A DNA stretch of 64,000 nt, taken from the NCBI RefSeq assembly GCF_037113525.1, contig NZ_CP146963.1:310001-374000 (forward strand). Reading direction: 5' to 3'. The notes under the pieces are model-generated. The model made no database searches and was not told where the DNA came from. It was given only the letters and a program-made list of their open reading frames with translations. A program made the position numbers and the translations under genes. Every line of letters starts with the position of its first letter. The first letter of the stretch is position 1. Origin of the DNA: Butyrivibrio fibrisolvens. Lineage in GTDB: Bacteria > Bacillota > Clostridia > Lachnospirales > Lachnospiraceae. Shown here piece after piece: positions 1 to 6,820 of the stretch.

Positions 1-2
1 GT

Positions 3-1028
3 ATGATACCACAAATTATAGTTGTTGATGACGACCCTATAATTTTAAAGAAAGCCTGGAATACTCTTACGGATGCCGGGTTTAAGGTGGTTGTGCTCAA
101 GTCGGGCAAAGCTCTTTTGGAATATACGACAGATAATCCTGCGCCTGATCTTATTCTTATGGATATCAACATGCCGGAGATGGACGGCTTTGAAGTTATT
201 AAGGAACTCAAAAAGAGTGCCTCTTCATGGAGAGATACTCCTGTTATCTTTTTGACTGCCAATGAAGATGAGGATACGGAGACTAAGGGCCTTTCGCTTG
301 GCGCAATGGATTTTATCAGAAAACCCTTTATAGTAAGTGTTCTGGTACTTAGAGTTAAGCATGCAGTAGAACTTGTAAGACTTCAAAAAGATCTTGAGAG
401 CATGGTAGATGAAAAGACAAGGGAGAATGAGAATCTTTTCCTACACGTCGTTGAGAGTCTTGCGGATGCTATTGATGCTAAGGATAACTATACAAATGGT
501 CACTCGGGAAGAGTGGCGGAGTATTCTAAAGAGATAGCAAGTAGATATGGCTATGATGAAAAGCATCAGGAGAAGATCTTTATGATGGGACTTCTTCACG
601 ATGTTGGCAAGATCGGCGTGCCTGACGAAGTAATAAATAAGCCCGGAAGACTTACAGATGAAGAGTTTGCATGTATCAAAAAGCATCCTGGAATAGGCGG
701 CAAGATCCTAAGCAATATCAAGGAGATGCCGGAACTTGCAGCAGGAGCCAAATGGCACCATGAAAGATACGATGGAAAGGGATATCCACAGGGACTTTCC
801 GGAGATGATATTCCTGAAGAAGCAAGGATCATTGCAGTAGCCGATGCATACGATGCCATGACCAGCAACAGAAGTTATAGAGGGGCACTCCCTCAGGAAA
901 AGGTAAGAGGCGAAATAGAAAAAGGCAAAGGAAGCCAGTTCGATCCCAAGTTCGCTGATATTATGCTGGAAATGATCGATGATGATAAAGATTATCTTAT
1001 GAGAGATAAGCCTGTTAACGAAGATTAA
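3..1028 (+). CDS. Response regulator with HD-GYP domain (probable c-di-GMP phosphodiesterase)
   Basis: An N-terminal receiver domain (about residues 1-125) has the acidic pocket DDD at 9-11 and a phospho-acceptor D54 in LILMDINMP. It is followed by an HD-GYP domain with the motif LLHDVGKIG near residue 200 and HHERYDGKGYPQGL near residue 250. HD-GYP proteins hydrolyse cyclic di-GMP in the cytoplasm, so this protein would link a phosphorelay to c-di-GMP turnover. The DNA-binding output domain usual in response regulators is absent. The gene begins at the window edge. The ATG at position 3 gives a normal receiver start, but an upstream start or operon partner cannot be excluded. No cognate kinase is visible. 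The phosphodiesterase activity is inferred from the family. Confidence 0.9.
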   Translation: MIPQIIVVDDDPIILKKAWNTLTDAGFKVVVLKSGKALLEYTTDNPAPDLILMDINMPEMDGFEVIKELKKSASSWRDTPVIFLTANEDEDTETKGLSLGAMDFIRKPFIVSVLVLRVKHAVELVRLQKDLESMVDEKTRENENLFLHVVESLADAIDAKDNYTNGHSGRVAEYSKEIASRYGYDEKHQEKIFMMGLLHDVGKIGVPDEVINKPGRLTDEEFACIKKHPGIGGKILSNIKEMPELAAGAKWHHERYDGKGYPQGLSGDDIPEEARIIAVADAYDAMTSNRSYRGALPQEKVRGEIEKGKGSQFDPKFADIMLEMIDDDKDYLMRDKPVNED

Positions 1029-1073
1029 TGAGAAAGAAAAAACAGGAAAATAAAAAATAAAGAGAGAATTCAA

Positions 1074-1119
1074 AGCCCCGGAAGCTTGGTAGTGCAGAAA
1101 GCTTCCGGGGCTGATTTTT
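1074..1119 (+). terminator. Rho-independent terminator after the HD-GYP gene
   Basis: Perfect 14-bp arms (1074-1087 and 1099-1112, AGCCCCGGAAGCTT and its complement) with an 11-nt loop are followed by GATTTTT. It lies 45 bp after the stop codon. Confidence 0.9.
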
Positions 1120-1173
1120 GCTATTTACTTTGTGCGAAGTTTGGTGTATATTTCAGTGGTTGATTCCTATATT

Positions 1174-1417
1174 ATGACGTAAGGGTCAAAAGTCATTTCG
1201 ATTCGAGCTTGCTCGAAATCGAATATGAATTTATGACCCGCAAAACATGAGCAAAGTAGCACGTAGTGCGGATTTGCGAATGTTTTAGGGCGCAAGACAT
1301 CCGGGGGATGTCTGCTTTGCGCCGACCGGAGTGAAACGTAGATGTGAGAGTCTCGAAGAAACGGAACAATCCGTTAGTCATAAGGTGTCAATAAGGAACT
1401 TTTGACACCTACCTCAT
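1174..1417 (+). repeat. 244-bp dispersed repeat, copy 1 (MITE-like, imperfect terminal inverted repeats)
   Basis: This block recurs almost unchanged at 39429-39665 and, inverted with a roughly 52-bp internal deletion, at 53287-53478. Its ends, ATGACGTAAGGGTCAAAAG and the complement of ATGAGGTAGGTGTCAAAAG, match at 16 of 19 positions. The right end contains a GGTGTCAA/TTGACACC hairpin. It encodes no convincing protein. It fills most of the 1029-1478 intergenic space together with the preceding terminator. A non-autonomous mobile element or a structured REP-like unit are both possible. Confidence 0.8.
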
Positions 1418-1478
1418 TTTATAGAATCGAAAAAACAAACATTTGACAGAGGTTTTGTCAAAAAACAAGGAGATAATA

Positions 1479-2054
1479 ATGGGTGTACAGATAGAGCCAT
1501 TTAATGCAAAGGATTCCAATATAGAAGGATTAAAAGTTATAAGCGCAAAGACTGCTACAGATGACCGCGGAACTGTTCGCGAATTATTCCGTGGAAGCGT
1601 ATATTCAGAAGTTCTTCCTGAGACAGTAACAGGATGGAAGCAGATCAATCTTACAAGAACTAAAAAAGGAGCTGTAAGAGGTCTTCACGGCGAAGCTATG
1701 AACAAACTCGTTACAGTAGCATATGGTTCTGTTTTTGGTGCATATGTTGATACAAGACCTGACAGCAAAACATTTGGCGCTGTTCAGACAGTTCACATCA
1801 CACCTGGAGTTCAGGTATTTGTTCCTCAGGGTGTATGCAATGGATTCCAGGCTCTTGAAGATACAGAATACCTGTATTTCTTTGATAATGAATGGGCTCC
1901 TGGTATGCCGGGAACAGCGCTTTGCCCACTCGATCCTGAACTTAAGATAAAGTGGCCTATTGATATAGACAGAAGTGACCTCAATCAGATCTCTGAGAAG
2001 GATTCAAAGGCTCCAACACTTGCACAGCTTCGTGAGCAGCTTGGAATGAACTGA
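1479..2054 (+). CDS. RmlC-like dTDP-4-dehydrorhamnose 3,5-epimerase family protein
   Basis: A 191-residue cupin protein with the hallmarks of the RmlC family: RTKKGAVRGLH with the catalytic-base histidine, a central VDTRPDSKTFG, the FVPQGVCNGFQ strand, and a C-terminal LCPLDPELKIKWP. The family epimerises C3 and C5 of nucleotide-linked 4-keto-6-deoxy sugars for cell-surface polysaccharide. I chose the ATG at 1479 because AAGGAGAT lies 5 bases upstream; an in-frame upstream ATG at 1443 lacks such a site. The usual RGLHYQ is RGLHGE here, so the exact substrate is uncertain. No other rhamnose genes adjoin it, and a repeat element lies immediately upstream. Confidence 0.8.
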   Translation: MGVQIEPFNAKDSNIEGLKVISAKTATDDRGTVRELFRGSVYSEVLPETVTGWKQINLTRTKKGAVRGLHGEAMNKLVTVAYGSVFGAYVDTRPDSKTFGAVQTVHITPGVQVFVPQGVCNGFQALEDTEYLYFFDNEWAPGMPGTALCPLDPELKIKWPIDIDRSDLNQISEKDSKAPTLAQLREQLGMN

Positions 2055-2109
2055 TGAATGCGATTTGGAATTTTGCATGAAAGATAAAATTCCACGTATA
2101 TCTTTTGGG

Positions 2110-2139
2110 TTGACAAGTATAAGTGTCCTAACTTATACT
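2110..2139 (+). promoter_or_regulatory. Promoter of the riboflavin operon with an overlapping 9-6-9 dyad
   Basis: A -35 TTGACA at 2110-2115 and a -10 TATACT at 2134-2139 are separated by 18 bp. The spacer and the -10 form a perfect inverted repeat, AGTATAAGT (2116-2124) and ACTTATACT (2131-2139). A dyad in that position resembles an operator for a dimeric repressor. The FMN aptamer begins about 50 nt downstream. Confidence 0.7.
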
Positions 2140-2186
2140 AAGCGAAGTGAGCAAAAGCTAACTTTCAAAATTAAATAATACTAATA

Positions 2187-2393
2187 TTACTTCGGGGCTG
2201 GGTGCAATTCCCAACCGGCGGTATAGCCCGCGAGCCAAAAGGCATGATCCGGTGAAATTCCGGGGCCGACAGTAAAGTCTGGATGAGAGAAGTGAGATTA
2301 CCGTTATGCTAAGATGATATCTATACTAAATAGATATCTATCCTGCAAATGATAGATGGTGATGTGTCTCTTTCCGAAGGGGCACATTTTTTA
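2187..2393 (+). promoter_or_regulatory. FMN riboswitch (RFN element) controlling ribD-ribE-ribBA-ribH
   Basis: The aptamer (about 2187-2300) shows the conserved RFN blocks: TTCGGGGCTGGGTG, AATTCCCAACCGGCGGTA, AGCCCGCGAGCC, GATCCGGTGAAATTCCGGGG and CCGACAGTAAAGTCTGGATG, ending in GAGAGAAG. The expression platform ends in an intrinsic terminator at 2361-2393. Binding of FMN is known to stabilise the aptamer and favour termination, so the operon should be on when FMN is low. Confidence 0.97.
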
Positions 2394-2394
2394 T
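2361..2394 (+). terminator. Riboswitch-controlled terminator
   Basis: A hairpin with arms TGTGTCTCTT and AAGGGGCACA (two G-U type pairs) is followed by TTTTTTATT. It forms the expression platform of the FMN riboswitch. Confidence 0.85.
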
Positions 2395-2408
2395 TGAAGA
2401 GGAACCCC

Positions 2409-2533
2409 TATTCGGTAAAATAACTAGACAATATCTATCATTATCATGCATAACATTATTCAAAGAAAATTCATTCACATCGTTTAAACTGATCCCTACA
2501 TACTTAGGGAATTATTACAGTTTGAAACCGAAT
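2409..2533 (+). other. Structured leader segment between riboswitch terminator and ribD
   Basis: The 180-bp stretch between the riboswitch terminator and ribD holds nested inverted repeats: ATTCGGT (2410-2416) with ACCGAAT (2527-2533), AAACTG (2486-2491) with CAGTTT (2518-2523), and CCCT (2494-2497) with AGGG (2506-2509). No open frame or recognised aptamer is visible. It could be a second leader structure or chance pairing. Confidence 0.4.
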
Positions 2534-2578
2534 GTCTTAAATCTTCCCACTTAAAAGCCCCGACCAAAAGGGGGACAT

Positions 2579-3724
2579 TTGAATAAAGAATTATTAGATC
2601 CTTCATACATGAGACGGGCAATAGAACTTGCCCTTACTGCTAAAGGCCATACTAATCCAAATCCACTTGTTGGCGCTGTTATCGTTAAGGATGGAAGAGT
2701 GATCGGCGAAGGCTGTCATCAAAAATATGGAGATCTTCATGCTGAGAGGAATGCGATAAAAAGTCTTAATGAAAGTGCTGAGGGAGCGACCATATACGTG
2801 ACACTTGAGCCCTGTTGTCACTATGGAAAGCAGCCTCCGTGTACTCTTGCGATAGTGGAAGCCGGGATAAGCAGAGTCGTTATCGGCTCAAGAGATCCCA
2901 ATCCGCTGGTTTCAGGAAAGGGAACGGCATATCTTCGTGAGCACGGAATCGAAGTCATAGAAGACTATTTAAGAGATGAGTGCGATGAGATAAACCCCGT
3001 CTTTTTCCATTATATTTCTAGAAAAGAACCTTATGTAGCCTTAAAGTATGCGATGACAGCAGATGGAAGGATCGCTACAGATAAGGGAAGTTCAAAGTGG
3101 ATAACAGGTGAAAGTGCAAGGTCATATGTACATGAACTTAGGTCTACCTACACAGGTATTCTTGCAGGGATTGGTACTGTACTTGCTGATGATCCGCTTC
3201 TTACCTGCAGGATTCCAGGAGGAAGAAACCCTGTAAGGATCGTAATGGATAGCCATTTGAATATCCCATTGGACTGCAACCTTGTTAAAACAGCAGATCA
3301 GGGAACTGTGATCGTGGCGTGTCTTGATGAGTATACAAAAGGTAATGATCAGATTTCCAAAGTAGAAAAATTAAAGAGTCTTGGTGTTCAGGTGCTTGGC
3401 ATATCTCCTGATTCAAAAGGTGAACACATATGCGTTAAAGATCTTCTTAAAAAACTAGGAAACATACAGATAGATGGAATTCTGGTTGAAGGTGGTAAGC
3501 ACATAAATGCCGCATTCCTTTCAGCAGGTAAGGTCAATAAGATCTATACATTTGTAGGAAATAAGATCGTCGGCGGAAAGGGAGCTTTTACACCTGTTGA
3601 TGAAATGGGAATAGAGGAGATGAAAGACAGTGTAGAGCTTTCGAATCCTAAGGTGAGAACTTTCGATACAGATATCCTTATTGAGTATGATGTCGAGAAT
3701 CTTAGGATGATCAGGGCAAAGTAA
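2579..3724 (+). CDS. ribD: Bifunctional riboflavin biosynthesis protein RibD (deaminase/reductase)
   Basis: A 381-residue protein at full family length. The N-terminal deaminase has the zinc site H54-A-E56 and PCCHYGKQPPC with C79 and C88. The C-terminal reductase (about 150-375) includes KYAMTADGRIATDKGSSKWITG and ILVEGGKHINAAF. It carries out the second and third steps from the GTP-derived pyrimidine toward 5-amino-6-ribitylaminouracil in the cytoplasm. The start is a TTG preceded at 7 bases by AGGGGG; the next ATG (2609) would remove conserved N-terminal residues. It is the first gene after the FMN riboswitch. Confidence 0.96.
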   Translation: MNKELLDPSYMRRAIELALTAKGHTNPNPLVGAVIVKDGRVIGEGCHQKYGDLHAERNAIKSLNESAEGATIYVTLEPCCHYGKQPPCTLAIVEAGISRVVIGSRDPNPLVSGKGTAYLREHGIEVIEDYLRDECDEINPVFFHYISRKEPYVALKYAMTADGRIATDKGSSKWITGESARSYVHELRSTYTGILAGIGTVLADDPLLTCRIPGGRNPVRIVMDSHLNIPLDCNLVKTADQGTVIVACLDEYTKGNDQISKVEKLKSLGVQVLGISPDSKGEHICVKDLLKKLGNIQIDGILVEGGKHINAAFLSAGKVNKIYTFVGNKIVGGKGAFTPVDEMGIEEMKDSVELSNPKVRTFDTDILIEYDVENLRMIRAK

Positions 3725-3840
3725 TATATAGCCTTAATCGATGAATGATCGATAAAAAGTTTATATAGAAAAATATGATCATTATGTATTTTAAAGAGGT
3801 CATTCAAACGTCACAAAAATATATTAAAGGTATATAAGAT

Positions 3841-4476
3841 ATGTTCACGGGAATAGTTGAAGAAAAAGGAAAACTTTTAAATAAACATCTACAAGGCAGC
3901 AGCTCTTTTGTCAAAATAGGAGCATCTAAAGTGCTTGAAGGAACCAGGATTGGAGACAGCATTGCAGTTAACGGTGTGTGTCTTACAGTGACAGCGATGG
4001 ATGATAACTCTTTTATCGCAGATGTCATGCCTGAGACGCTGCGAAGAACTAACCTGGGCGACCTATATTCCATGGCAGAGGTCAACCTTGAAAGAGCAAT
4101 GGCAGCAGACGGAAGGTTTGGAGGTCATATAGTAAGCGGCCATATAGATGGAACAGGAACCGTTGTATCGCTGGTTCATGAAGGCAATGCTGTAGTCGTG
4201 ACCATAGAAGCAAAGCCTGAAATACTCGACCTTATAATCGAGAAAGGATCCATCTGCATAGACGGAATCAGCCTTACGGTCGTGGCTGTAACCAAAGATA
4301 GTTTCAGCGTATCAGTTATTCCTCATACAGGATCCGAAACGACTCTCCTTGATAAGAAAAGAGGAGACAAGGTCAATCTTGAAAATGATGTGATAGCCAA
4401 GTACGTACAAAAGCTTTTGGGCGCAAACAAAAGTACAGGAATAACAATGGATTTCCTGGCAGAACACGGATTTTGA
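3841..4476 (+). CDS. ribE: Riboflavin synthase alpha subunit
   Basis: The protein opens with the canonical MFTGIVEE. It holds two tandem lumazine-binding barrels (about residues 1-95 and 96-195) with GDSIAVNGVCLTV and the second-domain counterpart GSICIDGISLTVVAV, plus GHIVSGHIDGTG between them. At 211 residues it has normal length. It dismutates two 6,7-dimethyl-8-ribityllumazine molecules to riboflavin. The ribosome binding site is weak (AAAGG 12 bases upstream) and the gap to ribD is 116 bp, still on the same transcript. Confidence 0.95.
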   Translation: MFTGIVEEKGKLLNKHLQGSSSFVKIGASKVLEGTRIGDSIAVNGVCLTVTAMDDNSFIADVMPETLRRTNLGDLYSMAEVNLERAMAADGRFGGHIVSGHIDGTGTVVSLVHEGNAVVVTIEAKPEILDLIIEKGSICIDGISLTVVAVTKDSFSVSVIPHTGSETTLLDKKRGDKVNLENDVIAKYVQKLLGANKSTGITMDFLAEHGF

Positions 4477-4543
4477 TATTTGAAAAAAGAAAACCTTAAG
4501 TTAGAAATCTTGTGTTTGAAAAGGAATAAGAAAGGAAACGATC

Positions 4544-5788
4544 ATGAACAATAATTTTGACAAAGAGTCTGTAGAAAGAGCTATTGAAGATCTTAAAAAT
4601 GGAAAAATAATCGTAGTTACAGATGATGATGACAGAGAAAATGAAGGCGATCTTATCTGCGCTGCGCAGTTCGCAACACCTGAAAATCTGAACTTCATGG
4701 CAAGTGTAGGTAAAGGCCTTATATGTATGCCAATGAGCAGTGAAATAGCAAATAGGCTCCAGATTCCAATGATGGTAACCAACAACACTGATAATCATGA
4801 GACTGCATTTACAGTATCGATCGACCATGTTGATACAAGTACAGGGATATCAGCATATGACAGATCTCTTACTGCCATGAAGGTGGTAGAAGATGGAGCT
4901 ACTCCCCTGGATTTCAGGCGCCCCGGTCACATGTTTCCTCTTGTTGCAAGGCAGGGAGGAGTCCTTGTAAGAAACGGACATACCGAAGCAACCGTAGATT
5001 TTATGAGACTTGCAGGTCTTAAGGAGTGCGGCCTTTGCTGTGAGATAATGCAGGATGACGGCCACATGATGAGAACAGAAGATCTCAAAAAACTTGCTGC
5101 TGATAATGGTCTTACTTTTACAACTATCAAAGATCTTCAGGATTACATCAGGATAAATGAAAAGCATGTAGTAAGAGAGGCAAGCGTCAACCTTCCTACA
5201 GAATACGGCATGTTCAAGGCTTACGGCTATGTCAGCGACATTACAGGAGAGCATCACATTGCACTTGTTAAGGGTGATATTGGTGATGGTAGAGACGTTC
5301 TTTGCAGAGTGCATTCAGAGTGCCTTACAGGAGACGTGTTTGGGTCACTTAGGTGCGATTGTGGTAAGCAGTTATCTGCAGCTTTGTCTCAGATAGAAAA
5401 AGAAGGAAGAGGTATTCTTCTCTACATGCGTCAGGAGGGAAGAGGAATCGGTCTTATCAATAAATTAAAGGCATATGAACTTCAGGAGCAGGGAAGAGAT
5501 ACAGTAGAAGCCAATCTTGAACTTGGCTTTGCGCCCGATCTTCGTGAGTACTGGGTAGGAGCTCAGATCTTAAGAGATCTTGGAGTTAAAACAATTAATC
5601 TTCTTACCAACAACCCAAGCAAGGTTTACGGCCTTGACGGTCTGGGACTTACGATAAATAAAAGAGTTCCGATAGAGATCGAAGCTCAGAAGTACGATGA
5701 ATTTTATATGCTCACCAAGGAAAAGAAGATGGGACATATTTTCCTAAACGAAAGTACCAAGAAGATTCAGCCAAGAAGTGCGGTGTAA
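4544..5788 (+). CDS. ribBA: RibBA: 3,4-dihydroxy-2-butanone-4-phosphate synthase / GTP cyclohydrolase II
   Basis: A 414-residue fusion. The N-terminal RibB domain (about 1-205) shows DDDDRENEGDL and RPGHMFPL. The C-terminal RibA domain (about 206-400) shows RVHSECLTGDVFGSLRCDCG, whose C260, C271 and C273 form the zinc site, then LLYMRQEGRGIGL and NLLTNNPSK. RibA opens GTP to the pyrimidine precursor and RibB makes the four-carbon unit from ribulose 5-phosphate, so this protein feeds both branches of riboflavin synthesis. A good AAGAAAGGA site precedes the ATG. Confidence 0.97.
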   Translation: MNNNFDKESVERAIEDLKNGKIIVVTDDDDRENEGDLICAAQFATPENLNFMASVGKGLICMPMSSEIANRLQIPMMVTNNTDNHETAFTVSIDHVDTSTGISAYDRSLTAMKVVEDGATPLDFRRPGHMFPLVARQGGVLVRNGHTEATVDFMRLAGLKECGLCCEIMQDDGHMMRTEDLKKLAADNGLTFTTIKDLQDYIRINEKHVVREASVNLPTEYGMFKAYGYVSDITGEHHIALVKGDIGDGRDVLCRVHSECLTGDVFGSLRCDCGKQLSAALSQIEKEGRGILLYMRQEGRGIGLINKLKAYELQEQGRDTVEANLELGFAPDLREYWVGAQILRDLGVKTINLLTNNPSKVYGLDGLGLTINKRVPIEIEAQKYDEFYMLTKEKKMGHIFLNESTKKIQPRSAV

Positions 5789-5909
5789 AAGAGCTGATAA
5801 TAGCAAAGATTTAATAAATGATCGGAAGAAGAAATCTTTAATAGATTTAAAACTGCGGATACTAAATACAAACAACAAATACAAATAGTATAGTAAGGGA
5901 GAAATAATC

Positions 5910-6380
5910 ATGAGCACAAAATTACTTGAAGGAAAATTAGTAGCAAAAGAAGGAATGAAGGTTGGCATCGTTGCATCAAGATTTAACGAGATTATCGTTA
6001 ATAAACTTGTAGGCGGAGCTGTAGACGGCCTTAGAAGACACGGCGTAGAGGAAGAGAATATAATTGCAGCATGGGTACCCGGAGCATTCGAAATCCCGCT
6101 TATCGCTCAGAAAATGGCAGCAAGCGGCAAGTACGATGCAGTTATCGCAGTAGGAGCAGTTATCAGAGGTTCAACATCTCACTACGATTATGTATGTAAC
6201 GAAGTATCCAAGGGAGTTGCACAGGCAAGCCTTTCAACAGGAGTACCGGTACTCTTTGGAGTTATCACAACAGAGAATATCGAACAGGCAATCGAAAGAG
6301 CCGGTTCCAAGGCTGGTAATAAGGGATATGACTGCGCACTTGCAGCTATAGAAATGGTAAATCTTGTGGACCAGATCTAA
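5910..6380 (+). CDS. ribH: 6,7-dimethyl-8-ribityllumazine synthase
   Basis: At 156 residues it has the family length. Characteristic segments are VASRFNEIIVNKLV, WVPGAFEIP, AVGAVIRGSTSHYDYV with the catalytic histidine near 89, and a GVITTENIEQAIERAG tail. It condenses 5-amino-6-ribitylaminouracil with dihydroxybutanone phosphate; the family forms pentamers or icosahedral shells. It is the last gene of the rib operon, with AGGGAGA 9 bases upstream. Its stop codon overlaps the stop of the convergent gene at 6377. Confidence 0.97.
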   Translation: MSTKLLEGKLVAKEGMKVGIVASRFNEIIVNKLVGGAVDGLRRHGVEEENIIAAWVPGAFEIPLIAQKMAASGKYDAVIAVGAVIRGSTSHYDYVCNEVSKGVAQASLSTGVPVLFGVITTENIEQAIERAGSKAGNKGYDCALAAIEMVNLVDQI

Positions 6381-6760
6381 TCCCAAAGTCCTGATGTTTC
6401 AGAAGTAAGGCCATGATGGCCACAGTTAGGACATTTGGTTATAGAGAGTTTGTCATCTATAATGGTGACGTCATAAGAGCCGCAGCCTGGGCAGGCTGCG
6501 GTATATTTTTGCTTTGTATCAAGATCTTCTAGCTGCGCTACAGATATGACTTTGCCGCATTTATTACATATGGCGGCCCTATACATGAAGGTGTAATGAG
6601 GAAACTCCTGGCCTTCAAAATTCTTACGGATCTTGTCAGCAACATCAGAAGTAAAATCATCAAGACAGTTCTCTAATAAAGCATGAGTCATCCCCATACC
6701 GGTTTTAATGTCCCATGATCTTCCACATTTTTTGCAAGATATTTTAATGATACTTCCCAT
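6377..6760 (-). CDS. Zinc-ribbon protein of unknown function
   Basis: A 127-residue soluble protein with four CxxC knuckles: CKKC near residue 9, CNKC near 65, CPGC near 92 and CPNC near 113. They would bind two zinc ions. Between the first two lies a helical segment with no recognisable motif. An AAGAAAGGA site precedes the ATG on the minus strand. The gene is convergent with ribH, and the two stop codons share bases. It lies in the same direction as, and just downstream of, the flagellin gene. I do not recognise the family and assign no function. Confidence 0.75.
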   Translation of the reverse strand: MGSIIKISCKKCGRSWDIKTGMGMTHALLENCLDDFTSDVADKIRKNFEGQEFPHYTFMYRAAICNKCGKVISVAQLEDLDTKQKYTAACPGCGSYDVTIIDDKLSITKCPNCGHHGLTSETSGLWD

Positions 6761-6820
6761 GTTAGTCCTTTCTTGTTATCAAAGGTCATATGCATAGTAG
6801 GCGTATTTCACAGCATATGA

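Noticed and set aside
1174..1417. Coding gene inside the dispersed repeat (62-residue frame)
   Set aside because: The same frame recurs only because the repeat recurs, it has no start context, and it is broken by the deletion in copy 3.
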